Below, one piece after another: positions 43,345-52,791 of a DNA stretch of 64,000 nucleotides. The notes under the pieces are model-generated. The model did not search any database. It was not told the DNA's origin and saw only the letters and a list, made by a program, of their open reading frames with translations. Positions within the stretch are counted from its first letter, which is position 1, and the number at the start of each line of letters is the position of its first letter. Source of the DNA: Melioribacter roseus (lineage in GTDB: Bacteria > Bacteroidota > Ignavibacteria > Ignavibacteriales > Melioribacteraceae); the NCBI GenBank assembly GCA_020724265.1, contig DYHH01000001.1:68674-132673 (forward strand). The letters are read 5' to 3'. The position numbers and the translations under genes were made by a program.

Positions 43345-46300
43345 TCAGATCTTTGTATTATTAAAAATTACTCGGAAAGTTGAACCAACATTTTTCTCAC
43401 TCTCAACTTCAATTAGAGCATTATTAATATCGCAGTAACTTTTAACAAGAGCTAAACCAAGCCCGTTACCTTCAAAACTTCTGCTGTACCCCTGCTCCTC
43501 TTGAGTAAAGGATACAAATAATTTTGGAAGAAATTCTTTACTTATACCTATACCTGTATCTTTTATTTCAACAACGATATTTCCGTTATTATTTTTTCGT
43601 AACAGAATTTCTACTTTACCTCTCTTTGTGTATTTAATAGCATTATCTATTAAGTTAGCGAAGATTTGAGTAACACTGTATTCATCGACAGTAATTTCGG
43701 TATTATTTATTTCGCATATATAACTAAGTTCTAATCCTTTTTGTTCGGCGGATTGCTCATATTCGTGTTTTAATTTATTAAGTATATCCGAATCAAGATC
43801 AATTGTTACAAAATTAGGGAGATACCCGCTTGTCTGTAATTGTGCCGCATTAAGTATTAAATCAACTGTTCTTATAATACGTTTGGAAGCTAACTCAATA
43901 CCTCTAAAACAATCGTTAGTTTCTGAATTTTTATTTTCTCCTACTAACTCATTAAGATAATTTGTATAACCCAACATTACATTGATGGGGGTTCTTATTT
44001 CGTGCGACATTTGAGCAAGGAATTCGGATTTTAATTTATCTGATTGTTCGGCTAATTCTTTTGCAACTTTCAGTTTTTCTTCAGCATCTTTTCGATGTGT
44101 AAGATCGACATACATACTATATATACCCACTATCTTGTCGTTTAGTAAAATAGGTATACCAATAATTTGTACAAATAAATTTGAACCATCTTTTCTCTTA
44201 CGGTAACTCTCCTGGTAGATTTGCTTCCCGCTTTGTGTTGCCTTAGAAAAAGCCATTGATTCCTCTTTAAGTTCCTTTGGGACAATAATTTCATTTAAGT
44301 GGAAGTCGATTAATTCTTCGCGAGTAAAACCAAACAATTCTATAAATGCTTCATTGATATTAATAATTTTATCATCTTCAGCTAATAAGGCAATTGCAAC
44401 GGGAGAATTATCAAAAAGTTGAGCGAATTTATTTTTTTGAGAAATGATTTCCAGTTCAGCTCTTTTTTGTTCGGTTATATCTTCTTTAACCGCGAGATAA
44501 TGTGTTATTATTCCTTTTTCATTCATTATCGGAGAAATCGATGCCGATTCCCAATATAATTCACCATTCTTCATTTTATTGTGAAATTCACCCCGCCATT
44601 CTTTCCCGGAAGAAATTGTTTCCCAAAGAACTTTATAATCGCTTTTTGACTTTTCACCCGAACTAAATACTCTTGGATTCTTACCTATTACTTCCTCCGG
44701 TTTATAACCGGTGATTTGCGTTACTTTCGGATTTATATATTCTATTTTCCCATCTACGTCAGTAATAATAATAGATGCGGGACTTTGTTCAACAGCACGT
44801 GATAATATTTTTAGTTCACCTTCAACTTTTTTGTAACCGGTAATGTCTCTAACCATTCCTCTAACTATAGGTTTATCAACACCTTGAGTTCTAAGAGTAT
44901 TATTATATTCCCAAATGCGTTTTTCGCCTGTTTTAGTTTGAATGGTCATAAGACCTTTAGCTTGTCCAACTCTTTTTATTTTATTCAAATAAGCACCAAA
45001 AATTCTTCTGTATTCTGGAACTAGAATATCTTTCATATTCATTTTCAGCACTTCTTCTTTGGAATACCCCGTAATTTTTAGAGCAGCGTTATTTACAGAC
45101 AAAATGTTTCCTTCCAAATCATGGGTACAGATTAAATCACTGCTGTTCTCAACCAGGTCTCGATAACGATCTTCACTTTCTCTCAATGCTTTTTCGGCAT
45201 TCCTTCTTTCCGTTATATCCCGGCAGCTTCCATAAATCAATCCATTTGGGAGAAGGACAGCATTAACATCTATTGGCAGCGTCTCGCCATTTTTCTTTAC
45301 AAGTTCGACTTCAACTGATGTATTACCTTCTTTCAATAAATTCTTCAGAAGTTGATAATACTCATCTACCCTATCCACGGGTGAGATGTCTGCAATCGAA
45401 AACGAGAGCAATTCTTTAGTAGTATAACCGAGCAACTGCAAAGCTTTATTATTGACATACAAAAATCTTCCTTGATTGTCCGAAATAAAAATCGCATCTG
45501 CTGAATTTTCAGTTATAATTCTAAATTTTTCTTCGCTTTCTTTAAGTTCTTTTTCTTTTTTCTTTCTCTCGGTTATATCGATTGTAAATCCGGCAAGATA
45601 AGTAGGAATATTATCAATAATGATAGGGAATTTTATAGTAGTATAATGCCTTCCATTGAATTCCTCTTCTACGACTACAGTTTCACGTTTGTCCAAAATT
45701 CTCTTATCATCCTCAACCATTTTCTTAGCAAGTTCCGAAGGAAAAAGTTCATCCATTGTTTTTCCAAGAATTTCATTTAATGGTTTGCCAAGCATCTTTT
45801 CATAATTTGTACTTAATCGTATTGCTCTAATATCTTTGTCCTTAAAGAATACATAGTAAGGACTGTTTTCCATAAAATGATTGAAAATTGTTTCACTTTC
45901 TTTTAAGGCATCTTCTATACTTTTGCGCTCCGTAATATCGATTGCCATTACATGTCTTGCTTTGCGGTTGTTGAACATGACGGAATGAGAAGTTATTTCG
46001 ACATTTCGGATATCCCCGTTTTTCTTCACATGTCTCCATTCGCCCGATGGATTGTAAGCGCGCCTGGTAAGTTCAACATCCTTCAGTAATGCTTCAATAT
46101 CCTCTTCAGGTCGAATATCTTTTAATGTCATCGAGAGGAATTCGTCCCTTGTATAGCCGTAATGATTGACCGCCGCACTATTTACTTCAAGAAAAGCAAG
46201 TGTTTCCAGATCATAAATCCACATTGGCTGAGGATTGTTTAAAAACATAAACTTGTATTTTTCTTCACTTACTTGTAGCGATTCCTCTGCTAATTTTCTT

Positions 46301-47385
46301 TCTAGGGTCGATGCTTCACTTTGTAGCTTTTTGCTTACAATTAAGTAGGTAATTATTGATAACAGCAGGCTTAAACTTATTCCGATAATGAGGATGTTTT
46401 TAGTACCTGTAGTACCTAATCTGGCTTCCAAAACCGGTGTTGATTTGACCATCACTGTCCATTCCCGCCCATCAAAATCTAGTTTTTTGCTCGATGTCAA
46501 TAAAGGGGTATGTTCGATTAATAAATTATCCGAATCATACATTTTAGTTTTATTAGAAATATTTTTGCCGTCATATATTTCAACATCAAGATCAGAGGCA
46601 AGTTCACCAAAAAGCCCAAACATAAAATCATTCATTCTGAATGGTGAGTAAACCCAACCTATAATATTCTCACGCCTCTCACTTACATTTGAATAAGGTT
46701 TTCCATTTCTAAAAACGGGTAAATAAATGAGGAATCCGGTTTGCATAGCTTCTTCGGTTTCCTGCACAAGAGTAACTTTGCCCGATAATACCGCATCGTT
46801 TGAGTCGCGTGATATTTCCATTGCTTGTCTGCGAACCGGTTCAGAAAACATATCGTAACCAAAAGCCCTCAGGTTTCGGTCTCTGAATGGTTCGAGATAA
46901 ATTATAGAAGTATAAATCTCACGACTGCCTTCCGGCCATATTTTATATTCAGGAAATCCTTCAATTCTTACACTGTCGATATTTTTAGATAATTCATCAC
47001 GTAAAATTATTTTAGAAAACCCTACCCCTTGTATGCCGGGATAATTTTTATCTAACTGTAATGCATTAAAGAATAAATTAAACTCATCTCTGTTTACATG
47101 TTCGGAGGCATGAAATAAACCGCGTACACTTCGGAGTATTTGTTCGTAACTATGTATTCGCTTCTCAATACGTAAATAGACATCTCGCACGCGTAATTCA
47201 AAATATGCACGTTTTTCATTTTCAGAACTTCTGCCTTCAGTATTACATATAACAAAAGTTATCATTAAACCGGCAATTAAAATCAAAAAAGACGGGACAA
47301 TTTTTCGAAGAATCTCACTTCTAATTGTTTTACTAGTTGAGTTGAATGCGGGCTGGTTGTTATTGGTCATTTTTGAATTGTACAT
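43345..47385 (-). CDS. CHASE/multi-PAS hybrid-free sensor histidine kinase
   Basis: A 1346-residue sensor kinase: first membrane helix about 29-47, an extracytoplasmic CHASE domain about 75-310 (YPGIQGVGFSKI), second helix about 328-350, then six PAS domains (about 370-1100, each closing with DITERK-type junctions), a HisKA domain with phospho-acceptor His1128 (AQMSHEIRTPINVML) and a HATPase domain (LIDNAIKYTKRG, DTGIGIS, GNGLGLALVK). No receiver domain and no response-regulator gene adjoin it, so it is an orphan. The start at 47385 has AGAGGT upstream. The ligand is not predictable. Confidence 0.93.
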   Translation of the reverse strand: MYNSKMTNNNQPAFNSTSKTIRSEILRKIVPSFLILIAGLMITFVICNTEGRSSENEKRAYFELRVRDVYLRIEKRIHSYEQILRSVRGLFHASEHVNRDEFNLFFNALQLDKNYPGIQGVGFSKIILRDELSKNIDSVRIEGFPEYKIWPEGSREIYTSIIYLEPFRDRNLRAFGYDMFSEPVRRQAMEISRDSNDAVLSGKVTLVQETEEAMQTGFLIYLPVFRNGKPYSNVSERRENIIGWVYSPFRMNDFMFGLFGELASDLDVEIYDGKNISNKTKMYDSDNLLIEHTPLLTSSKKLDFDGREWTVMVKSTPVLEARLGTTGTKNILIIGISLSLLLSIITYLIVSKKLQSEASTLERKLAEESLQVSEEKYKFMFLNNPQPMWIYDLETLAFLEVNSAAVNHYGYTRDEFLSMTLKDIRPEEDIEALLKDVELTRRAYNPSGEWRHVKKNGDIRNVEITSHSVMFNNRKARHVMAIDITERKSIEDALKESETIFNHFMENSPYYVFFKDKDIRAIRLSTNYEKMLGKPLNEILGKTMDELFPSELAKKMVEDDKRILDKRETVVVEEEFNGRHYTTIKFPIIIDNIPTYLAGFTIDITERKKKEKELKESEEKFRIITENSADAIFISDNQGRFLYVNNKALQLLGYTTKELLSFSIADISPVDRVDEYYQLLKNLLKEGNTSVEVELVKKNGETLPIDVNAVLLPNGLIYGSCRDITERRNAEKALRESEDRYRDLVENSSDLICTHDLEGNILSVNNAALKITGYSKEEVLKMNMKDILVPEYRRIFGAYLNKIKRVGQAKGLMTIQTKTGEKRIWEYNNTLRTQGVDKPIVRGMVRDITGYKKVEGELKILSRAVEQSPASIIITDVDGKIEYINPKVTQITGYKPEEVIGKNPRVFSSGEKSKSDYKVLWETISSGKEWRGEFHNKMKNGELYWESASISPIMNEKGIITHYLAVKEDITEQKRAELEIISQKNKFAQLFDNSPVAIALLAEDDKIININEAFIELFGFTREELIDFHLNEIIVPKELKEESMAFSKATQSGKQIYQESYRKRKDGSNLFVQIIGIPILLNDKIVGIYSMYVDLTHRKDAEEKLKVAKELAEQSDKLKSEFLAQMSHEIRTPINVMLGYTNYLNELVGENKNSETNDCFRGIELASKRIIRTVDLILNAAQLQTSGYLPNFVTIDLDSDILNKLKHEYEQSAEQKGLELSYICEINNTEITVDEYSVTQIFANLIDNAIKYTKRGKVEILLRKNNNGNIVVEIKDTGIGISKEFLPKLFVSFTQEEQGYSRSFEGNGLGLALVKSYCDINNALIEVESEKNVGSTFRVIFNNTKI

Positions 47386-47779
47386 CGTTTTACCTCTTTA
47401 CAACAAGATAAGATTTCTAATTGAAGTCATATCTTCATTGTTACTGGTTAAAATAATGAATTCATGACGATAAGTACAATTAATAATTTTGTGGAAAAAA
47501 AGACTAATTACTTTAGATAATTATAATCTCCCTCAATTTAATAATTAGTTTATTTTAATCTATACCGCTTTAATACTCAAACGAACTAATCCTTTACTCA
47601 TACTTTCAGAATTAGTTTTTCTACAGGTTTAACCTTGAAAAAAATAATATCGGAGTCAAGGTCAATTTTTCTCATCTTTTAGGAAATAAATTGAGTAATT
47701 TATTTAAGTATTGAAGCTAATGATTGAAGTATGCCAGGCTTTTAGCCGCAGATCATAATTTATAATCAAGATTTATGAG
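47386..47779. other. 394-base gap, no gene seen
   Basis: Between the histidine kinase start and tRNA-Pro both strands are broken by stops and no ORF with a ribosome site stands out. It should hold the kinase promoter (leftward) and the end of the tRNA transcript. The small palindrome ATGAATTCAT lies near 47457. Nothing more can be supported. Confidence 0.5.
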
Positions 47780-47853
47780 TCGGAACGGCGGGATTTGAAC
47801 CCGCGACCCCTTGAACCCCATTCAAGTGCGCTACCGGGCTGCGCTACGTTCCG
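47780..47853 (-). tRNA. tRNA-Pro (anticodon GGG)
   Basis: The minus strand reads CGGAACG (acceptor), D arm GCGC...GCGC with AGCCCGGTA loop, anticodon stem CTTGA/TCAAG with loop ATGGGGT (anticodon GGG, codon CCC), variable loop GGGTC, T arm GCGGG-TTCAAAT-CCCGC, and the acceptor return CGTTCCG plus discriminator A at 47780. All four stems pair fully. The CCA end is not encoded (next bases CTC), so it is added after transcription. Confidence 0.96.
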
Positions 47854-47928
47854 AATGTATATTTCTACGAAGGAAACTATTATAATTTTTAAAAGAATTT
47901 ACGAGTAAATTTTTTATGTGGCTTTCAC

Positions 47929-48312
47929 TCAAATCTTTGAATGTAAATCTAACAAAAATAGTTTTACTTCTTCAAGGTCTTTCTTGAGCGAACTTATGTT
48001 ACTGCTGACTTTTGGTAATGGTTTGATTGGTTTTACTTCGGTTGTTTCTTCTGTAACAATTCCTGTGCTTTCTTCTTCAAGAATTTTCTTTGCACCTTCA
48101 ATGGTATATTTTTCATCACGAAGAAGTTTCTTTATTCGTAAAATTAAATTAATGTCTTTGTTTGTATAAATTCTGTTACCGGCTCTGTTTTTCCCGGGTT
48201 TAAGTATCTCAAATTCTGATTCCCAATAACGAAGGATATATTGTTCTAAGCCGGTTATTTTACTTACTTCGCTAATTGAGTAATATAATTTTTTTAATCC
48301 AAAGTCTTTCAT
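47929..48312 (-). CDS. MerR-family transcriptional regulator
   Basis: A 127-residue protein: winged-helix MerR head at about 9-78 (YSISEVSKITGLEQYILRYWESEFEIL ... RIYTNKDINLILRIKKLL), then KYTIEGAKKIL and a short C-terminal helix. It lacks a recognisable effector domain or metal Cys cluster. Bacteroidota and Chlorobi genomes typically carry one such short MerR of unknown target. The gene stands alone just upstream of tRNA-Pro. Confidence 0.87.
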   Translation of the reverse strand: MKDFGLKKLYYSISEVSKITGLEQYILRYWESEFEILKPGKNRAGNRIYTNKDINLILRIKKLLRDEKYTIEGAKKILEEESTGIVTEETTEVKPIKPLPKVSSNISSLKKDLEEVKLFLLDLHSKI

Positions 48313-48485
48313 AGCTAAGTTTCATTTTGTGGTTTAGATAAAATAAGTAATCGAAATAATAATAGCAAGATTAATGTTTTAGATGAATATTTTCTTTAAG
48401 AAATATATGTAAGGTGTTATAAAGCAATAAGGTAATAGGTAGATAATGACATAAAGTATTAGATTAATTTTGAAGAAGATCTTTT

Positions 48486-48908
48486 TTATCTTGCTAATTT
48501 TGTTAGAAGGTAAACAGCGCCTAGGTAACTATTTATTTTAAAACCGGAAACATAACCGTCGCAGACTGAAGCAGTTAGCAATCTTTGCCTGAAGTCTTCC
48601 CTATCTGCTAAATTTGATATATGTACTTCTATTTTAGGAATTTTACAAATTTTGAGAGCATCCTTAATTGCAACAGAAGTATGCGAATAGCCGCCGGGGT
48701 TAATAATTAAGCCATCAAAATAATTTGGAGCAGATTGAATCTTGTCAATTAATTCACCTTCATGGTTACTTTGGAAAAATTCAAAAGTGAAATTGAATTC
48801 TTTCTTCAGTTCATTTTCAATATCGATAAGATCAAAAGTTCCGTATCGTTCTTCTTCTCTTTTACCGAGCATGTTTAGGTTTGGACCGTTAAGGACAAGT
48901 ATTTTCAT
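48486..48908 (-). CDS. aroQ: 3-dehydroquinate dehydratase, type II
   Basis: A 140-residue dodecameric-type dehydroquinase: MKILVLNGPNLNMLGKREEERYG carries the active-site Tyr and Arg, QSNHEGELIDKI follows, and NPGGYSHTSVAIKDAL has the catalytic His. HISNLADREDFR and the final YLLTKL match. It is the third step of the shikimate pathway. It overlaps the upstream unknown gene by one base. Confidence 0.95.
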   Translation of the reverse strand: MKILVLNGPNLNMLGKREEERYGTFDLIDIENELKKEFNFTFEFFQSNHEGELIDKIQSAPNYFDGLIINPGGYSHTSVAIKDALKICKIPKIEVHISNLADREDFRQRLLTASVCDGYVSGFKINSYLGAVYLLTKLAR

Positions 48909-49177
48909 TAGTTAGAATCCATTTCTTCAATAATTTCTCTAAGTCGAGGAGGTAAATATACACTGTCAACTCCAAGTTCGTTTAATGCGGCAGAGAGAGT
49001 CATAACTTTACGTTGAGTCGAGGTAAGTTTGTTAATCACAATTACTTTTGATTCTTTCAAAATACAATATCCTCCTTGAAAATCACCTCGTTCAAATCTA
49101 ACAGTTGCTCCCATCTGATTTGCAAGTGATTTCAAATCTTGTAAAATTGTTTCGAACTCTTTCTCTTTTATTTTCAT
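48908..49177 (-). CDS. Unknown 89-residue protein in the aroQ operon
   Basis: Not recognised. The sequence looks like a small alpha/beta protein: FETILQDLKSLANQMGATVRFERGDF, a GGYCILKESKVIVINKL strand pair, then a helix STQRKVMTLSAALNELGVD and an acidic end. The GGYC-I-L-K block suggests a binding loop, but no family could be assigned. It overlaps aroQ by one base and the upstream membrane gene by four bases, so it is a real co-translated gene. Confidence 0.75.
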   Translation of the reverse strand: MKIKEKEFETILQDLKSLANQMGATVRFERGDFQGGYCILKESKVIVINKLTSTQRKVMTLSAALNELGVDSVYLPPRLREIIEEMDSN

Positions 49178-49692
49178 TTATTCTTCTGCAATGGTTTAAA
49201 CAAGCTTAAATAAATTATAACAAAATATGAAAATAATAGAATCAAAGGAAATGGACCAAGGATCATCATTCTATTTTTCATAAGACCCAATATATAATCA
49301 TATCGTATACTAACTTGCATTAACTCACTTATTATAGGTAAATCAAATTTTATTAGTAGAAATATCTCGAATGGTGTAGTTATCAACAAGATAATTATTG
49401 TGATAAACAGCCATCCTTCTTCTCTTAGATTAATTTTTGTGACTATAACAAAAACTATGCAAAAAAATACAAAAGCAATAAATGAAATCATCGAAACAGA
49501 GAAAGAAGGCAGCAAAGATTTCATTACTAAAGATAAATCGCTCCCCACATAAATTGATTTCAAGGTCATTGTCTCTGCATCAAAGAATTGTGAAAGTAAA
49601 TTTAATTTAGTTAAATAACTCCCAAAAAAAAGCACAAACGACAATACCGTAATGAAAAGAAATGTTTTTGAAATTTTATTCTGGTTTTCCAT
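49174..49692 (-). CDS. Unknown four-helix membrane protein
   Basis: A 172-residue protein with four hydrophobic helices (about 10-27, 65-87, 93-113, 143-165) and short loops; not recognised. The loop between helices 1 and 2 (about 30-60) is the only sizeable extramembrane part. It is the first gene of the leftward trio with the 89-residue protein and aroQ, and starts 38 bases from the divergent Ppx/GppA gene, so the two probably share a promoter region. Confidence 0.72.
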   Translation of the reverse strand: MENQNKISKTFLFITVLSFVLFFGSYLTKLNLLSQFFDAETMTLKSIYVGSDLSLVMKSLLPSFSVSMISFIAFVFFCIVFVIVTKINLREEGWLFITIIILLITTPFEIFLLIKFDLPIISELMQVSIRYDYILGLMKNRMMILGPFPLILLFSYFVIIYLSLFKPLQKNK

Positions 49693-49730
49693 AGATTAGC
49701 ACATTGTTAATCAAAAAATATCAAAAAAAG

Positions 49731-50654
49731 ATGAATATTGCTTCAATAGATATTGGCTCAAATACTGTTCTGCTTCTTATTGCCGAAATAGAAGAAAGAA
49801 CAAAAAACTTTAAAACAATTTTAAATAAATATGAAGCCCCAAGGTTGGGAAAAGGTTTAAAGAATAATGGAAATATTTCAGACGAATCAATAAAAAAACT
49901 ACTTTATGTATTGACCTCGTATAAAAATACAATTGATGAATATAACTGTAAAATAATTCTTTGTACTGCAACAAACGCAATGAGAGTAGCAAAGAATTCT
50001 AAAGAAATAATTTCCAGAATAAAAACGGAATTAGATATTAATATTGAGATAATTACAGGTGAAAAGGAAGCTGAATTGTCTTTCCTTGGTGCTTCAACCG
50101 CTTTACCCGGTGTTGATAGTAGAATGGTTTTGGATATTGGCGGAGGTAGTACGGAAATTATATATGGAAGCAATGAGAAAATAAATTACAAAAAGAGTTT
50201 TCCATATGGCGCAGTTAATTTAACTGAAGAATTTATACATAGTGAAATACCAACCAAAGTTGAGATCGAATTGTTGGAAAATTTTATTCGTAAATCGTTT
50301 TCAGAGCTCTCAAGTATAGTAACTTCTTCTATACCATTAATTGCTGCAGCCGGCACTCCTACTTCTCTTTCAGCCGCAAATTTAGGATTGCGCGATTACG
50401 ATGAATCATTAGTGGAAGGTTCTGTTCTAACAATTATGGATTTGGAAAGATTTATTTTAGAATTTTCGTCTCTCTCCCCTGCCGATATTTTAAATAAATA
50501 CGGGAAAATATTAAGCGGTAGAGAAGATGTGATTTTGGCAGGAACAATTATTCTGAAAACCGTTTCAGAAATATTAACAAATGAAAAAATTTATGTAAGC
50601 GGTCGCGGTATTAGATATGGCTCAGTAATAAATTACATACGTAATAATTTCTAA
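49731..50654 (+). CDS. Ppx/GppA-family exopolyphosphatase/pppGpp phosphohydrolase
   Basis: A 307-residue ASKHA-fold phosphatase. MNIASIDIGSNTVLLLIAE is the phosphate-1 motif, LDIGGGSTEI the phosphate-2 motif, and SAANLGLRDYDESLVEGS lies near the end. Short length (no C-terminal HD domain) matches small Ppx proteins of Bacteroidota and Aquifex. It hydrolyses polyphosphate or pppGpp; which one cannot be told. A TTG at 49704 would add nine residues; the ATG at 49731 fits the family start. Its stop interleaves with that of the convergent Yip1 gene. Confidence 0.9.
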   Translation: MNIASIDIGSNTVLLLIAEIEERTKNFKTILNKYEAPRLGKGLKNNGNISDESIKKLLYVLTSYKNTIDEYNCKIILCTATNAMRVAKNSKEIISRIKTELDINIEIITGEKEAELSFLGASTALPGVDSRMVLDIGGGSTEIIYGSNEKINYKKSFPYGAVNLTEEFIHSEIPTKVEIELLENFIRKSFSELSSIVTSSIPLIAAAGTPTSLSAANLGLRDYDESLVEGSVLTIMDLERFILEFSSLSPADILNKYGKILSGREDVILAGTIILKTVSEILTNEKIYVSGRGIRYGSVINYIRNNF

Positions 50655-51364
50655 ATTGTTTCGATAGGAAGTAAAGGGATATTATAAAGTACTAATACAA
50701 TTAGTAAGTAAATCCAAAAAGCAGATATAATTGAATATAACTTACTCTTGGTTTGAGCATAATTAGCAAAAATCATCAACAAAAAACTCCAAACAAGCAA
50801 CAATCCTTCGATAAATAATAAAACGTATGCAGCTAACGGTTTTACTATATACGGTGGAGGATTGTATGTAAACCAATATGGTCCGAATAATGCATAATGT
50901 ACCGGAGATAAAATGACCAGTGACATTAATATTGGCAGGAATGAATAAACCATGATTGAATAATTATCACGAAAACGGTTATCCAACCCAAATACTTGAT
51001 TAATTTTTGTTAGTAAATAAGCTGCAATAATTAACACCAAAAATGATACACCAATAATTAATCCCAAATTTGCAAAAAAATACTCCGAACTGACGGAGTT
51101 AATTTCTTTGAAACTATTAAGTATAACAGCAAAAAGAAACAGTTTTATACCAATTAACGAATTCAAAAAGATAATATAATTCTTATGTTCGGCTTCAATG
51201 ATTTTTCTGAATGCAATGATTGGTGATTCAATTATTAACGATACAGTATGCCATAAATCAATATTAACTACCCGTGTACGTAAGTATGCTTTACAGCTGA
51301 TGCAATTTAATTTATAAATCGGATTTTCAGCGTTACAGTTTGGGCAAAGTTGTATATTCTTCAT
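50651..51364 (-). CDS. Zinc-ribbon plus Yip1-domain membrane protein
   Basis: A 237-residue protein (246 if read from an ATG at 51391 inside the upstream gene): a short N-terminal zinc ribbon CPNCNAENPIYKLNCISC, then a Yip1-type domain with five hydrophobic helices. Bacterial Yip1 proteins are uncharacterised. The ATG at 51364, five bases after the DUF5683 stop, places the ribbon at the very start and is preferred. The 3' end overlaps ppx by four bases (shared CTAA). Confidence 0.75.
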   Translation of the reverse strand: MKNIQLCPNCNAENPIYKLNCISCKAYLRTRVVNIDLWHTVSLIIESPIIAFRKIIEAEHKNYIIFLNSLIGIKLFLFAVILNSFKEINSVSSEYFFANLGLIIGVSFLVLIIAAYLLTKINQVFGLDNRFRDNYSIMVYSFLPILMSLVILSPVHYALFGPYWFTYNPPPYIVKPLAAYVLLFIEGLLLVWSFLLMIFANYAQTKSKLYSIISAFWIYLLIVLVLYNIPLLPIETI

Positions 51365-51368
51365 AAAT

Positions 51369-51863
51369 TTATCTAAGGTAAAATTTAACACCTATTTGCG
51401 GTGTTCTCGTAACCGGATCGGGAGTAACGTTAAAATCGAATAAATGCGCATCAACATAAGCATCAACAAGTTGAAGGAAATAAGTAAGTACAATGTAAAT
51501 TGCAAATTCATCTCTCTGATCCTTATAAAAATCTCTTAATCGTTTGTAGTCTGGATTTTTAAAATCCGATTCAACATACAAATCCCGGTACTGTTTATAT
51601 GAATCATTATTATCAATCCAAACATAACCGAAGTAGCCAATAAATCCCCACACAACCGGAATTTTCCAATAAGACTCATTATAAAACTGTCCAAAGCCCG
51701 GTAAAACAGCACTTCGTAAAACCGCCCCCCACGGAGATTTTTCCATTACAAACCCGGGTTCTTCACTTTGGACGTTGAGAGTAGTATCTTGTTCCGTTTG
51801 GGAGTAACTGGAAAGAGATAATAAAAAAAAGACAATCGATATTTTAATAATTGTTTTTGCCAA
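51369..51863 (-). CDS. DUF5683-family protein after parB
   Basis: A 164-residue protein: signal peptide about 1-21 ([22 protein letters not shown]), then the DUF5683 core PWGAVLRSAVLPGFGQFYNESYWKIPVVWGFIGYFGYVW and a second hydrophobic segment near 120-140. Function unknown. A DUF5683 gene next to parB is a recurrent Bacteroidota arrangement. It overlaps parB by 20 bases. Confidence 0.85.
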   Translation of the reverse strand: MAKTIIKISIVFFLLSLSSYSQTEQDTTLNVQSEEPGFVMEKSPWGAVLRSAVLPGFGQFYNESYWKIPVVWGFIGYFGYVWIDNNDSYKQYRDLYVESDFKNPDYKRLRDFYKDQRDEFAIYIVLTYFLQLVDAYVDAHLFDFNVTPDPVTRTPQIGVKFYLR

Positions 51864-52791
51864 TCAATTCGAAAAGTTCAAATAATCTTTCTAATTCATC
51901 GTTTGAATAAAATTCAATTACAATTTCACCGGCACCGTCTTTCTTCTGCTTACAAAGAACTTTTGTGCCGAATATTCCTCTAAGTTTATTTTCGATATCA
52001 TTCTGTGAAAGCATTTCAATAGAATTCAAAGAAGGGTTCGATTTTGACTTCTTCTTTTCCGAAGAACCGGAAAGGAATTTTTTTACTAATTCTTCCACTT
52101 TCCGAACAGATAAACTTTTCTTTTTAATTTCGTTCAATGTTGCAATTTGTAATTCAACAGAAGGAAGATTAATAATTGCGCGTGCATGCCCGGCTGTGAT
52201 TTCATTGTCTATCAGACTTCTCTGAACAATTTCAGGTAATTTTAATAAACGAATTGAGTTAGTAATTGTTGTTCTATCTTTTGCAACCTTTGTAGCAATT
52301 TCTTCTTGGGATAAATTACACTCTTCTATTAATCTTTTGTAAGCTTTCGCAACTTCAATAGGATTTAGTTCTTCTCTTTGAATATTTTCAATCAAAGAGA
52401 GAGCAAGCATTGCTTCCTTTGTTTCTACTTTTATTATGTATGCCGGAATTTCTTTAAAACCGATCTCTTTACAAGCTCGTAATCTTCTCTCACCGGAAAT
52501 TAATTCGTAAGTTCCATTAATACGCCTAACGGTTACAGGTTGAATTAATCCATTCTCCAATATTGATTTTTTTAACTCATCAAGTTTCCCAGGTTCAAAT
52601 TCGGTTCGTGGTTGGTAAGGATTAGGAGTAATTGCCTGTACCGGAATTTTAGCTAATATATCGTGTGATTTTCCGTCATCGTTTTCAATTTTATCGGACG
52701 AAACAGCAATAGGTGATTCAGAATCTTCTCTTGCCTTTGGATTTATTAAAGCATCAAGTCCTCTACCGAGTCCGGGTTTTAATTTAGTCAT
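51844..52791 (-). CDS. parB: Chromosome-partitioning protein ParB
   Basis: A 315-residue ParB/Spo0[11 protein letters not shown] at the start, CTP-binding ParB-N fold about 50-140 with NPYQPRTEF and [14 protein letters not shown], then the HTH core [36 protein letters not shown], and a C-terminal dimer domain. It loads on parS as a sliding clamp. No parS consensus was noticed by eye in the window. It overlaps parA by eight bases. Confidence 0.95.
   Translation of the reverse strand: MTKLKPGLGRGLDALINPKAREDSESPIAVSSDKIENDDGKSHDILAKIPVQAITPNPYQPRTEFEPGKLDELKKSILENGLIQPVTVRRINGTYELISGERRLRACKEIGFKEIPAYIIKVETKEAMLALSLIENIQREELNPIEVAKAYKRLIEECNLSQEEIATKVAKDRTTITNSIRLLKLPEIVQRSLIDNEITAGHARAIINLPSVELQIATLNEIKKKSLSVRKVEELVKKFLSGSSEKKKSKSNPSLNSIEMLSQNDIENKLRGIFGTKVLCKQKKDGAGEIVIEFYSNDELERLFELFELIGKNNY

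Noticed and set aside
47780-47853. tRNA-Pro as an attachment site for an integrated element
   Set aside because: No integrase, no direct repeat of the tRNA 3' end and no island-like gene content were seen beside it.
48313-48485. 173-base gap between merR and aroQ checked for small RNAs or genes
   Set aside because: AT-rich with no ORF, hairpin-plus-T-run or conserved motif that could be supported by eye.
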